This document shows positions 35,495 through 47,066 of a stretch of 64,000 bases of DNA, piece by piece. Under the pieces are notes generated by a model, which was not told the origin of the DNA, ran no database searches, and worked only from the letters and a program-made list of their open reading frames with translations. The stretch's first letter is position 1, and the number at the start of each line of letters is the position of its first letter. The position numbers were made by a program, and so were the translations under genes. The stretch is from Anomaloglossus baeobatrachus (lineage: Eukaryota; Chordata; Amphibia; Anura; Aromobatidae). The stretch covers positions 108,112,744 through 108,176,743 of the forward strand of contig NC_134357.1 of assembly GCF_048569485.1 (NCBI RefSeq). The letters are read 5' to 3'.

Positions 35495-35906
35495 AAAGGC
35501 CACTAGTTTTATACAAATAGCATTCACAACTGGATAAAGTAAATGGAGATTGTTGGTATAGACTTATCAGCTGGCAGTTTTTATACGACTTCAGTGATTA
35601 TGTCTAATGCTAGAAATCATGCTAAAAGTAAGAGGTGTATTGTCAAAATGACTTGTTTTCTTCAGAGCCAATTCTTTAATGTTGTTGTGCTTTCTTTTTG
35701 TCTAGTTTTGGGCCTGTTTTTTCTTTGCATCATATTCATGATTTCATTTGTATTGTTCCCATCCAAACCGAGTGATTTTGCATTTTTGCACTATCGTTTT
35801 TTTCCTTCCAGTCAAAAGTCATAACTTTTTATTTTTCTGTTGACATAGCTGTATTAGGGTTTGTTTTTGTAGTGCAAATTGTAATTTTGAATAACACCAT
35901 TCAATA
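35495..35906. repeat. Old interspersed repeat, left half
   Basis: Carries caaaagtcataactttttat and gctgtattagggtttgtttt. Similar agctgtatgacagcttgttt sequence follows at 39520-39560, on the far side of the two Tc1/mariner insertions, so both sides probably belong to one old repeat. Confidence 0.4.
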
Positions 35907-35908
35907 TA

Positions 35909-37470
35909 CACTGTGTGCAGAATTATTAGGCAAGTGGTATTTTAGAGGATTTTTTTTTATTATTGATTAACAACTATGTTCTCAATCAACCCAAAAGACT
36001 CATAAATATCAAAGCTTAATATTTTTGGCAGTTGGAGTGGGGTTTTTTATATTTGGGTATCTTAGGAGGATATCTGTTTGTGCAGGTAACTATTACTGTG
36101 CAGAATTATTAGGCAACTTAACAAAAATTAAATATATTCCCATCTCACTTTTTTATTTTCTCCAGGTAAACCAATATAACTCCACAAACTTTACAAATAA
36201 ACATTTCTGACATGCAAAAACAAAACTACAAAAAATTAGGGACCAATATAGCCACCTTTCTTTATCATGACACTCAACAGCCTACCATCCATAGATTCTG
36301 TCAGTTGCTTGATCTATTTACAATCAACATTGCGTGCAGCAGCCACCAAAGCCTCCCAGACACTGTTCCGAGAGGTGTACTGTTTTGCCTCCCTGTAGAT
36401 CTTACATTTTATGAGGGACCACAGGTTCTCTATGGGGTTCAGATCAGATGAACAAGGGTGCCATGTCATTATTTTTTCATCTTTTAGACCTTTACTGTCC
36501 AGCCACGCTGTGGAGTAGTTGGATGCATGTGATGGAGCATTGTCCCGCATGAAAATCATGTTTTTCTTGAACGATACTGACTTCTTCCTGTACCACTGTT
36601 TAAAGAAGTTGTCTTCCAGAAACTGACAGTTGGTCTGGGAGTTGAGCTTCACTCCATCCTCAACCCGAAAAGGTCCCACAAGTTCATCTTGGATAATACC
36701 AGCCCATACCAGTACCCCACCTTCACCTTGCTGGCGTCTGAGTTGGAGTGGAGCTCTCTGCCCTTTACTGATCCAACCTCTGGCCCATCTGTCTGGCCCA
36801 TCAAGAGTCACTCTCATTTCATTAGTCCATAAAACCTTTGAAAAATCAGTCTTAAGATATTTCTTGGCCCAGTCTTGACGTTTTATCTTATGTTTCTTCT
36901 TCAACGGTGGTCGTTTTTCAGCCTTCATTACCTTGGCCATGTCCATGAGTATGGCACACCTTGTGCTTTTTGATACTGCAGTAACGTTGTAGCTCTGAAA
37001 TATGGCCATACTGGTGGCAAATGGCATCTTGGCAGCTTCACGCTTGGTTTTCCTCAATTTATGGGCAGTTATTTTGCGCCTTTTTTGCCCAACACGCTTC
37101 TTGCAACCCTGTTGGCTATTTGCCATGAAACGCTTGATTGTTCGTTTATCACGCTTCAAAAGTTTGCTAATTTCAAGACTGCTGCATCACTCTGCAAGAC
37201 ATCTCACAATTTTGGACTTTTCAGAGCCCGTCAAATCTCTCTTCTGACCCATTTTGGAAAAGGAAAGGAAGTTGCCTAATAATTAAGCACACCTTATATA
37301 GAGTGTTGATGTCATTACACCACACCCCTCCTCATTACAGAGATGCACATCACCTGATTTACTTAATTGGTAGTTGGCTCTCAAGCCTATACAGCTTGAA
37401 GTAGGACAACATGTATAAAAAGTATCATGTGATCAAAATATTTATTTGCCTATTAATTCTGCACACAGTG
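35909..37470 (-). mobile_element. Tc1/mariner-superfamily element with IR/DR-like ends
   Basis: Outer ends CACTGTGTGCAGAATTATTA and its inverse taattctgcacacagtg are flanked by TA (35907-35908, 37471-37472). A second inner copy of gcagaattattaggcaac lies at about 36100, and its inverse at 37274. The transposase reads right to left. About 1.56 kb, apparently full length. Confidence 0.85.
36314..37252 (-). pseudogene. Tc1/mariner transposase, DD37E spacing
   Basis: From ATG at 37252 the frame reads MGQKRDLTGSEKSKIVRCLA, a helix-turn-helix region; one in-frame TGA follows at codon 22, after which 281 codons from the next ATG stay open to the stop at 36314. The first catalytic block is VLWTNEMRVTLDGPDRW, with Asn where a catalytic Asp is expected. 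The second is FMRDNAPSHAS and the third DLNPIENLW; I count 37 residues between that Asp and Glu. With one stop and one catalytic substitution the copy is probably inactive but recent. Spacing and the TLDGPDGW-type block resemble the TRT/DD37E group. Confidence 0.85.
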
Positions 37471-37639
37471 TACAAGGGGCTGCTGATAAGTCTTTGGCTT
37501 TTTGATCTTATTTTGTTTCTATGGTAACGAATGTTACATCACATGAAAGCCTTATGTGTCTAATATCTGTTTTCAAAATTTTGAGTTTGTTGCTTATGTC
37601 AACAGTGTTCTACGCAAGCGGGGAAAAAAATTTTGTAGT

Positions 37640-38640
37640 CTAATGTGATATTCACAGCAACTGAGAGCAGAGGAGTGATAACATTCTTGTTTCTGCAAGG
37701 AAAGTCTGCGAAGGATATTTATGGTGATATGTCGCACACAATTAAGCACTGGGTTGCCAAATTAAAAAACTGTCCACTTCAGCACCAATGATGAGGAACG
37801 TCCTGGACGACCGAGAGTGGTTGTTGTTCCAGAGATCGTCGATGCTGTGCACAACCTCACACTGGAGAATCGACAAATTTCAACTAAAGCATTAGCAAAC
37901 ATCATGAGGATTTCCCGTGAACTGTTTTTGTCATTATCCATGAACATTTGGACATGAGGAAGCTATCTGCAAAGTGGGTCCCCAAACACTTGACAACAGA
38001 TCAGAGAAGCATGAGAGTGAAAACTTCCCAGTCCATTTGTCAGTGTTTCTGGACTGATAAGAACTTCCTGGATCAACTGGTCACTATGGATGAGACCTGG
38101 ATTTATTTGTATGACCCTGAAAACAAGGAGCAGTCAAAGAGTGGAGGCACAGTGATTCTCCTCGTCCAAAGAAGATCAGGGTGCAAAAATCAGCCACTAA
38201 GGTGATGGCGTCTGTGTTCTGGGATAAGGAGGGCGTGCTTCTAGTGGACTACCTTCAAAAGGGTTCCACCATCAATGAAAGGTATTACATTGAACTTTTA
38301 GACCAATTGAAGGCAGCTCTGAAGGCCATAAGCAGCGGCAAGCTGTCCAAAGGAGTCTGTTGCTGCAAGACCACGCCTCAGCTCAAACAGCACAAGCTAC
38401 CAAGGCAAAACTGGCAGAGCTGGGCTTCCAGCTGGTTGACCACCCACCTTATTCACCAGATCTAGCTTCCTCCGACTATCATCTGTTTCCAAACCTGAAG
38501 AAACACCTCAAGGATACCAAATTTCATTTCAGTTCTGATGCCATGGCTCCTTCTGATGCCTGATTTGAGGCACAACTGAAATCCTTCTTTTTGCTAGGCT
38601 TACAGAACTAAGAATACTGATGTAAGAAGTGTGTTGACAT
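37640..38640 (+). pseudogene. mariner transposase (DD34D), broken
   Basis: Consecutive frames read MRKLSAKWVPKHLT and LDQLVTMDETWIYLYDPE (first Asp), QKSATKVMASVFWDKEGVLL, then KLAELGFQLVDHPPYSPDL and SDYHLFPNLKKHLK. The spacing between LLQDHASA and SDYHLF is 34 residues, as in mariner DD34D. At least two frameshifts lie between 38150 and 38370, and the N-terminus (HWVAKLKN) is separated by stops. The final residues before the MITE are weakly conserved. Inactive. Confidence 0.85.
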
Positions 38641-38696
38641 CAGTAGAGAGTATGTGGAATAAATGTAAAATTTCATCATCCAATCTTGTTTCTTTA

Positions 38697-39274
38697 GGGT
38701 ACTTTACACGCTGCGACAACGTTCAAGCGTTGTTGGGGTAACGGTGTTTGTGACGCGCATCTGGTGCCGTTAGCGACGTCGCAGCATGTGACAGTCTGGA
38801 GCGACCTAAAACGATCGCAAAAAAGACAAAAATAGTTTGTTTTGGAGAGGTCGTTTAATAACAAAAAATCGTTGTCAGGTAAGTAGCGATGTTGTTCCTC
38901 ATTCCTGCGGCATCACACACGCTATGTGTGACACCACAGGAGCGACGAACATCTCCTTACCTCCATCCACCGGCAATGCAGAAGGAAGGAGGTGGGCGGG
39001 ATGTTACATCCCGCTCATCTCCGCCCCTCCGCTTCTATTGGCCAGCCGCTAGTGACATCGCTGTGACGTCACGGTGACGTCGCGGTGACGCCGAACGCAC
39101 CTCCCCCTTGCGGGAGGGATTGTTCGGCAGTCACAGCGACGTTGCTGAACAGGTATGTGCGTGTGATACTCCATAGCGATAATGTTCGCTACGGCAGCGA
39201 TCACCACATATTGGCCTTACGACGGGGGCGGGTTCTATCGCGCTCGACATCACTAGCAATTGCTAAATTACCCC
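38697..39274. mobile_element. Harbinger-type MITE inside the mariner
   Basis: Left end GGGTACTTTACACGCTGCGA after TTA (38694-38696); right end decayed (gctaaattacccc) before TTT (39275-39277), read as a mutated TTA. Interior homologous to the other copies (ggaaggaggtgggcgggatg, gcttctattgg). Contains TGACGTCA at 39063-39070. Confidence 0.75.
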
Positions 39275-39314
39275 TTTCTGGGTAAAGCCAAAGACTTATC
39301 AGCAGCCCCACGTA

Positions 39315-39750
39315 TTGGATAAAATTCCAAGTGTGGTGAAGTTGGTAAAAATTCATTGTTTTCTAAAAGTGATTTGTTAACATGATTCGTCAGGTCAGTA
39401 TGACTGCAGTGTTACCAAGCATGTATAGATTTATATTTTTTTAACTCGTGAAAGCAAAATGTAGAAAGTTGTAAAAAAAATTTCTCAAGTCGCTGTTTTA
39501 CAAGACATATTTTATTTTTTCATTTATTGTAGCTGTATGACAGCTTGTTTATTTCTTGGTAACGTGATGACTCTATTGATGCCATTTTGAGGTAAACATG
39601 ACACTAACAGTTTCAAATTTTAATTTTTTGCAGTGTTGCAGTGACTGAAAAATGCTAATCTGGGAGTGCCAATTTTTATGACTCATTAGTATTTACCAGT
39701 TTAGTTAATTAATTTTATATTTTGATAGACTGGACTCTTATGGACACAAT
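39315..39750. repeat. Old interspersed repeat, right half
   Basis: Continues the repeat seen at 35495-35906. T-rich, diverged, no gene. Confidence 0.35.
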
Positions 39751-39755
39751 AGTAC

Positions 39756-39759
<4 letters not shown>

Positions 39760-39790
<31 letters not shown>
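39760..39790. repeat. (AT)n microsatellite
   Basis: About 15 alternating at units. Confidence 0.95.
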
Positions 39791-39791
<1 letters not shown>

Positions 39792-40851
39792 TGTATCTTA
39801 TTTTTTCGGACTATAAGACTAGAGATGAGCAATGTTCGAATCGAACTGTTCGCCAATTTCAAATTCGGGTGGTTTTTCGGCGGTGTTCGAGTTGTTTGAC
39901 GAACTCGAACGATTTGCTTTATGTTCGACCGTTCGAGTTACCGTTCGATAACGGTTCGATCACCAAAAGCATGGCTTTTCACAGTAAGGCTATGTGCGCA
40001 CGTTGTGTATTGGCATGCGTCCTGCGTCCCCAGCACAATCCCTCTCTCTTTCCTACTCACCGATCACTGGCGCGGCGCCACACGGCTGTCAAAAAGCTCT
40101 GGCGGCTTTTCCTCTTTTGAAAATGGCTGCCGCTCATTATTCAATCTGGCATTCCCTGCTTTCCCCTCCCACCGGCGCCGATGATTGGTTGCACTCAGAC
40201 ACACCCCCACGCTGAGTGACAGCTGTCTCACTGCAACCAATCACAGCCGCTGGCGGGCGGGTCTACCTCATGCAGTAAAATAAATAAATAAATAAATAAT
40301 TAAAACAAAAAACAAAAAAAAAAACCTGCGGTTCCCCCCAATTTTGATATCAGCCAAGATAAAACCACACGGCTGGAGGCTGATATTGTCAGGATGGGGA
40401 GCACCACGTTATGGGGAGCCCACCACTCTAACAATAACAATATCAGCCAGCAGCCGCCCGGAATTGCCGCATCCATTAGATGCGACAGTCCCAGGACTCT
40501 ACCCGCCTCATCCCGAATTGCCCTGGTGCAATGGTAATCGAGGTAATAAGGTTAGGTTAATCATGACATGCGTCTCCCCGAGATACCTTCCATGATTAAC
40601 CTGTAAGTGAAAGTAAATAAACACACACAATGAAAAATCCTCTATTTGGAATAAAAGACAAAAAAACCCTCTTTTGCCACTTTATTAATCCCCAAACAGA
40701 CATCCAGGTCCGAAGTAATCCACACGATGCTTCCAGCTCTGCTACATCAAGCTGACAGGAAGCGCTGTAGAACACGAGCGCTATGAGTCAGCTCCACGCA
40801 GCAACTGAAGTGAGCCGCGCTGTCGCCGGAGACTTCACTCAGGTAGTGCCT

Positions 40852-41346
40852 GCGTGTCTCTCTCTCTCTCTATTGCTCTCGTCTCTCTTCTCCTCTCTCT
40901 CTTCTCTCTGTCTTCTCTCTCTTCTCTCTCTCTCTTCTCTCTCTCTCTCTCTATCTCTCTTCTCTCTCTCTCCTCACTCTCGTCTCTCTCTCTCTTCTCT
41001 CTCTCTCTTCTCTCTCCTCTGTCTCTCCTCTCTCTCTTCTCTCTCTCTTCTCTCTCTCTCTTTCTCTCTTCCCTCTCTCTCTCTTCTTTCGCTCTCTTCT
41101 GTCTCTCCTCTCTCTCTTCTCTCTCTCTTCTCTCTCTTTCTCTCTCTCTCTCCTCTCTCTCTCTTCTCTCTCTCTCCTCTCTATTCTCTCTCTCTCTTTT
41201 TTCTCTCTCTTTCTCTCCCTCTCCTCTCTCTTCTCTCTTTTCTCTCCTCTCTTGTCTCTTTTCTCTCTCCTCTCTCTCTTCTCTCTCTCTCTCACTCATC
41301 TCACTCATTTCTCTCTCTCTCTGTCTCATCTCTCTCTCTCTCTCAT
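40852..41346. repeat. (CT)n pyrimidine tract, about 490 bp
   Basis: Almost pure ctctct with scattered tt/cc steps. Ser/Leu frames on plus and Arg/Glu frames on minus are artefacts of the simple repeat. Confidence 0.95.
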
Positions 41347-41418
41347 CTTAGTATATGAATAATCTACTTCTGGTTTCTCAGGTCAAGATTACCAAATCTT
41401 CCTATGCATTTCATTACA

Positions 41419-41490
41419 GGCAGTGGCTCAATGGGTAGAGCTGCTACCTAAGGATAATTAGTTCACAAGTTCGAGTCCTAGCCATCCCGG
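41419..41490 (+). repeat. tRNA-like SINE head or tRNA pseudogene
   Basis: Has an A-box-like tggctcaatggg (41424-41435) and a B-box-like agttcgagtcc (41468-41478), 32 bp apart, followed by an AT-rich tail. The T-arm and acceptor stems do not pair well, so a functional tRNA is unlikely. Confidence 0.4.
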
Positions 41491-41647
41491 TAAAGAATTT
41501 AATTTATTTATAATTTTAAATTATAATTCTTATTTATTTATTATTATAATTTAATTTAATTATGCACTGAGGGGAGGAGCCGGACATCATCTGTGAGCCG
41601 CGGGACACACCTCTAAAATCGGAGCAGTTCACGGAATGAGGCTGCAT

Positions 41648-41730
41648 TGCTCTCTCCTCTCTCTCCTCTCTCCTCTCTCTCTTCTCTCTCCTCTCTCTCT
41701 TCTCTCTCCTCTCTCTCCTCTCTCTCTCAG
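41648..41730. repeat. Second (CT)n tract
   Basis: About 80 bp of ctctcctctctctt repeats. Confidence 0.9.
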
Positions 41731-42859
41731 ACCTGGCGATGATCAGCTGATGCAGTCACCTGATGAAATCAGCTGACACTATAAGTCGAGCGGTGAGGCT
41801 GGCTTTTTACCGCCCGGCCGGCTAAACTATCAGCTGATGTCGTCGGACAGGAGTCGGCACAGAAGTGTGTAGTTGTTTTTTTTTGCACTGATGCATTAGC
41901 TAATTGTATAAAAGCCATTTATACAATCAGCTGATATGTCATGGATTCAGGCCCTTGAACCTGACACATCATCTGATCGCTTTGCTTTTCAGCAAACCGA
42001 ACAGATGATATTGGATCCGGATTGAACGGCGCGGGGCCCTTGACCCAGGATTACTGGGTTCTTTATTTCAATAAAGATGGAGTCTCTAATTGTGTTGTTT
42101 TATTTCTAATAAAAATATTTTTCTGTGTGTTGTGTTTTTTTATCTGTACTAGAAATTCATGGTGGCCATCTCTAATATTGGCGTGACACCATGAATTTTG
42201 GGCTTAGGGCCAGTTGATAATATACAGCTAGCCCTAACCCCATTATTACCCAGAGAGCCACCCATCACCAAGGCAGCTGGAAGAGTTTGATACAGCGCCA
42301 GAAGATGGCACTTCTATGAAAGCATACTTAAGCCAATAGTTGTATGCATGAGAGCAGACAGCAGCTGCAGAACTACAAGTGTCAGCATGCTGCATTCACT
42401 AGTGTATGCAGGAAAGCAAACAGCAGCTGCAGAACTACAAGGCTCAGCATACTCCATCGAGGACTGTATGCAGGAGTTTTTTGCCCACCAAAAAAATGAT
42501 TTGGGCTTCGCCATATTTTTGTATGCTAGCCAGGTACAGCAGGCAGGTATGGCTGCCCCCACCCACAGCTGCCTATTTGTACCCGGCTGGGAACTAAAAA
42601 TATAGGGAAGCTCTTTTTTTAATTATTTCATGAATTTCAATTCATGCCAATTCTCAATCTGCGCATGTGCCGACTCAGGGCGCCACTTCTTTGAAGCCTG
42701 CACCATTGACAATTTCTGGAGGTTCCTCCTGCCTCAGCACTCACAATGAGCATCTGGGACACCTGCTGCACCGCCTGCAGCATCGCCCTACTCCACCATC
42801 GCCCCACTCCACCACTGCCCCTGCCTCCTGTGACTCCGCTCCACCACTGCTGCCAAGCC

Positions 42860-42980
42860 CCTCCAGTAAAACACAGCCAGATTATAAGAAGGACCCATTT
42901 TTTTGCCCTTTCTTTTCTTTACATTTGGGGTGCGTCTTATAATCTGGTGCATCTTATAAAAAGAAAAATAAGGTATATAG
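42860..42980. repeat. Repeat end with cttataatctggtgc
   Basis: cagattataagaaggaccca pairs imperfectly with ggggtgcgtcttataatctg; similar to the ttttttcggactataagac end at 39799. Short MITE-like sequence. Confidence 0.45.
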
Positions 42981-43090
42981 TTATTTTTATTTTATTTTTT
43001 TAAAGGATTTTTTACTTAGTCCTCTGGGGCTGGAATCTGTGGTTAACGACATCTTTTGATCACATTTCTGGGAGGTTGATTGGCACAAGG

Positions 43091-44093
43091 CAGTGACGTA
43101 CCGTCAATAGAGGCAGACCATGTCACTATTACGGGGCCCGTAAGCTGGAGGGGCCCGGAGGTGGCTGCCCGCTGTGTTTTCCTTTTTTCACTTTCATGCC
43201 CCCAGGCGGTCAGTAAGCAGCTGATTAAGGCCGCTGGGTGCCGACAATGATTGTATAGCTGTAGGTTGGCCACAACACAGAGATGCAGTCTCACCCACAC
43301 TCACTGCACACTTTGCGGGCCTGTGCTGAAGAGGACGGAGTGGCCAGGCAGCTTCCTCTTCCAGTCAGAGAGCTGTGAGAGATGCCAGGAGAAGAACAGC
43401 CAATCGGGAGAGGGGGAAGAGCTTGTTCAGTTCAGCACGGGAGAAACAAAGTTGAACAGGAAAACAGAGTGGATGAGGAATAGAGACTATAGAAAAGAGA
43501 GAAAAGCAAACATAGAGCAGAAAAAACAGTGAGAAGCAGTGAACAGAAGGAATTGAAATAAAAAGTGGAGGAGAGGAGGAGACGCCAGGAGGACGGACAG
43601 GAAGTGCAGCGACGACAAAGCCACTGACGATCTCTCACATCACAGGAGCAAGTGAGTATTATAATGTGCAAATGTCTGCCTGTAACACTACAGAAACTGC
43701 CCTGTGCTGTGCCATCAAGGTGTGTATGTTGCTCCCGTGCTGTGCCATCACTATGTGTGTGTGTGAGTGTGTGTTGCTCCTGGGCTGTGCCATCACTGTG
43801 TGTGTATGTGTGTGTGTGTGTGTGTCTGTTTGTTGCCCCTGTGCTGTGCCATCACTGTGTGTGTGTGTGTGTGTTGCTCCTGGGCTGTGCCATCACTGTG
43901 TGAGTGTGTGTGTGTGTGTGCAAGTGTGTGTTGTTCCTGTGCTGTGCCATCACTGTGTGTGAGAGTGTGTTGCCCCTGTGCTGTGCCATCACTGTATGTG
44001 TGTGTTGCTCCTGGGCTGTGCCATCACTGTGTGTGTGTGTGTGTGTGTGTGTTGCTCCTGGGCTGTGCCATCACTGTGTGTGTGTGTGTGTGT

Positions 44094-44131
<38 letters not shown>

Positions 44132-45235
44132 CTGTGTGTTGCACCTGTGCTGTGCCATCAGTGAGTGTGTGTGTGTGTTGCTCCTGTGCTGTGCCATCAC
44201 TGTGTGTGAGTGTGTGTTGCTCCTGGGCTGTGCCATCACTGTGTGTGAGTGTGTGTTGCTTCTGGGCTGTGCCATCACTGTGTGTGTGTGTGTTGCTCCT
44301 GGGCTGTGCCATCACTGTGTGTGTGTTGCTCCTGTGCTGTGCCGTCCCTGTGTTTGTATTGTTCTTGGGCTGTGCCATCACTGTGTGTGTGTGTGGGTGT
44401 ATGTTGCTCCTGTGCTGTGCCATCCCTGTGTTTGTGTTGCTCCTGGGCTGTGCCATCACTATGTGTGTGTGTGTGTGTGTGTGTGTTGCTCCTGGGCTGT
44501 GCCATCACTGTGTGTGTGTGTGTGTTCCTCCTGGGCTGTGCCATCACTGTGTGTGTGTGTGTGTGTGTTGCCCCTGTACTCTGCCATCACTGTGTGTGTG
44601 TGTGTTGCTCCTAGGCTGTGCCATCACTGTTTGTGTTGCCTCTGTGCTGTGCCATCACTGTGTGTGTGTGTTGCCCCTATGCTGTGCCATCACTGTGTGT
44701 GTGTGTGTATTATCCCTGCGCTGTGTAGAGTTTTACCATAGATCCTGAGGCTACGAAGAGGCTCATAATTGTTATCATTCTATGGGGGAGACAAAAGTGA
44801 AAATTTATATTGTGTGTGTGGTGAAGGGCACAAAGGAGGACATTGCTACTTTAGGCCAAGTTCACACATTGCAGATTTCTTGGGGATTTGCAGTGTGAAC
44901 CCACTGGTCTTGGTGCAGTGGACTTTGCTCAGTAACAGGACGGTTTTTATTTTGAGACTCTATGTGGTGATATTTGGTCATGGAGTTGCGGCATTATTTT
45001 GCAATGTATGATTGGCCTTGGTATGGTACGTGTTGTTCAGTAACACTGTGTAGTATGTGTTATTTCTGACTATAACAAGCCCGCAGTAACGTATATGTCA
45101 CCCTCAGTAATGTGTGCCGGCCCCCAGTAGCATGTATGATGATTTTTATGTTAATATTTTGTTGTGTTTTGTTTTTTTTTATTGGGAGGGGGGGCAGCAT
45201 TCAGACTTTTGCTATGGGGCCTATATATGCCCCTG
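43091..45235. mobile_element. Non-autonomous hAT element with 8-bp target duplication
   Basis: Starts CAGTGACGTACCG and ends ttatatatgcccctg-like (tatatatgcccctg); GCACAAGG is duplicated at 43083-43090 and 45236-45243. Subterminal ggggcccg and atggggcct blocks resemble the hAT at 18418. 2145 bp, non-coding, filled largely by a VNTR. Confidence 0.8.
43715..44735. repeat. GT-rich VNTR
   Basis: About 20 copies of a 35-70 bp unit, tgttgctcctgggctgtgcc plus atcactgtgtgtgtgtg with variable (gt)n. The 324-codon Cys/Val-rich frame and its shadows follow from the repeat and are not genes. Confidence 0.95.
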
Positions 45236-45243
45236 GCACAAGG

Positions 45244-45538
45244 AACGTTGTGCCCTCCAATTTGCACACAGTATATGCCATTATCAAAGAATATCAGCAG
45301 CATTTAAGTGGTTAACAGCAACAGACAGAGCTCAGCTTCATTTACTGCAGTTAGAGGCATATGATGGCTGTGTAACACAGTCCAGATAGATGCAAGTTCA
45401 AGAACTGATGGGGAATTGTCAGAAAAGACGAAGACCTGACATATGACATAATAGTGAGTAATATTCCGGATGAGGGTTAAAGCAGCTTTAACTGTTCATC
45501 TATTTTATGTTTTATTAGTTCATCATTGTGGTTGATCT
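45244..45538. other. No gene seen
   Basis: Intronic sequence, nothing recognised. Confidence 0.4.
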
Positions 45539-45541
45539 TTA

Positions 45542-46098
45542 GGGGTACTTTGCACGCTGCGACATCGCTAACTGATTGTAGCGATGCCAAGCGCGATAGT
45601 CCCCGCCCCCATCGCAGATGCGATATCTTGTGATAGCTGCCGTAGGCATGCCCTTACCTGCCCTGCGACGTCGCTCTGGCTGGCGACCCGCCTCCTTCCT
45701 AAGGGGGCGGGTCGTGCGGCATCACAGCGACGTCACACGGCAGGCAGCCAATAAAAGCGGAGGGGCGGAGATGAGCGGGACGTAAACATCCCGCCCACCT
45801 CCTTCCTTCCACATAGCCGGCGTGAGCCGGGGGATGCAGGTAAGGAGATGTTCCTCGCTCCTGTGGCTTCACACACAGCGATGCAGGAACGAGGAACAAC
45901 ACTGTATCTCCTATCGGTCCAACATTATGGAAATGACCGACACTACACAGATCACCGATTTACAGCGCTTTTGCGATCGTTTAGAGGTGCATCTAGGCTT
46001 TACACGTTGTGACGTCGTTACTGGCGTCGGATGTGCGTCACTTTCGATTTGACCCCGACGATATCGCAGTAGTGATGTCGCAATGTGCAAAGTACCCC
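45542..46098. mobile_element. Harbinger-type MITE with TTA target
   Basis: Ends GGGGTACTTTGCACGCTGCG and CAATGTGCAAAGTACCCC are inverted; TTA at 45539-45541 and 46099-46101. Closest in sequence to the copy at 25679 (gcgatagtccccgcccc, ggcgacccgcctcctt). 557 bp. Confidence 0.85.
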
Positions 46099-46404
46099 TT
46101 ATACTTTCCAGATGTTTTTTTTACTGATTCATCATTTGTGACTTTTTGAAAAGTCACACGATTTTGCACAAATGTCCCCCTTTTAGCAATTTTTTGTACA
46201 ATCTTTGAAACAAAAAATACCCCAAAATAAATAAGAAAAGTGACATTAAAAATGCAAATCATACTTTGTTACCTAAGTATAGCTTTTAGAAAATGTGCAG
46301 GTTTGTTGTGAATCATTCAATTTAGCAAGGGTAACACAGTAATATAATTTTTCATTGGCATATAATAAAAAAAGCAAAGTCCAGAATATTTATTAAAAAC
46401 ATTA

Positions 46405-46616
<212 letters not shown>

Positions 46617-46737
46617 TTTGTCCATTTGGGGAAAAATATGATATTGACTTCTCAGCACTTCCAAAGTCATACACAACAGGAATAGCTGGTCCATTATTTG
46701 TGAGGCAGGTTCCAGCATTGAACACCACTGGGTATTT
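46617..46737 (-). CDS. Intelectin, antepenultimate coding exon in the window
   Basis: Minus-strand exon of 121 bp reading KYPVVFNAGTCLTNNGPAIP then VVYDFGSAEKSISYFSPNGQ plus one base. This matches intelectin [20 protein letters not shown] / [20 protein letters not shown]. Acceptor ttcttctag precedes 46737; donor GTAAG follows 46617. Open throughout. The upstream exons (signal peptide, fibrinogen-like GGWT region, WHVPN block) would lie at higher coordinates; I searched up to 49300 by eye without finding them. Confidence 0.93.
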
Positions 46738-47066
46738 CTAGAAGAAAATTAAGCAATTTTTTAAGGAATCTAATAAAATGTTATATTAATGTATACTCAA
46801 CCTGACATTTCTTGTTCTTTCCTATTTGCCAAGGTTTGGATAAGTGTAGTTTTTATAATCCTGTGCAAAACAAATGGCAAAAGATGGGATAGAGCAATGA
46901 GTATGGTAGACACTAGGAGCATCACAGTTAGTGGTGCCACCAGCCATCTAGGCAATAGTACTACCAAATACAGGTCACGTTTGGCCTTCTTTTCCTGTGG
47001 CAAGCAAAATAGTGAGGAGGAAGCATAGGGCATAATGGAATACAGTGTCTTTTAAACGTATTCATA
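46738..47066. other. Intronic sequence, unassigned
   Basis: A 78-codon minus frame (46797-47033) has a hydrophobic stretch LVVLLPRWLVAPLTVMLLVS but no recognised family and no splice context tying it to intelectin. Confidence 0.35.

Larger units (their letters stand above)
37473..39312 (+). mobile_element. mariner element, split by a Harbinger-type MITE
   Basis: Left end caaggggctgctgataagtc and right end gacttatcagcagccccacg are inverted repeats (tctttggctt adjoining). TA at 37471-37472, shared with the neighbouring Tc1-type element, and at 39313-39314. Without the MITE the element is about 1.26 kb, normal for mariner. Confidence 0.85.
39829..42640. mobile_element. Interspersed element beginning agagatgagc, with long CT tracts
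   Basis: Starts agagatgagcaatgttcgaa, the same end as at 2354 in inverse. It contains cagccaagataaaaccacac, an (aaat)n run at 40280, a long (CT)n tract and a block at 42070-42240 homologous to 13820-14040. No transposase. The right limit is an estimate. Confidence 0.45.

Noticed and set aside
40783-41358. 191-codon Ser/Leu ORF and Arg/Glu ORFs on the other strand
   Set aside because: Products of the (CT)n tract.
41419-41490. Functional tRNA gene
   Set aside because: A- and B-box-like motifs are present, but acceptor and T stems do not pair; kept only as tRNA-like repeat.
43767-44741. 324-codon Cys-rich ORF
   Set aside because: Generated by the GT-rich VNTR; six-frame openness follows from the repeat.
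46797-47033. 78-codon minus ORF with a hydrophobic segment, near the intelectin exons
   Set aside because: No match to intelectin or any recognised family, and no fitting splice sites.
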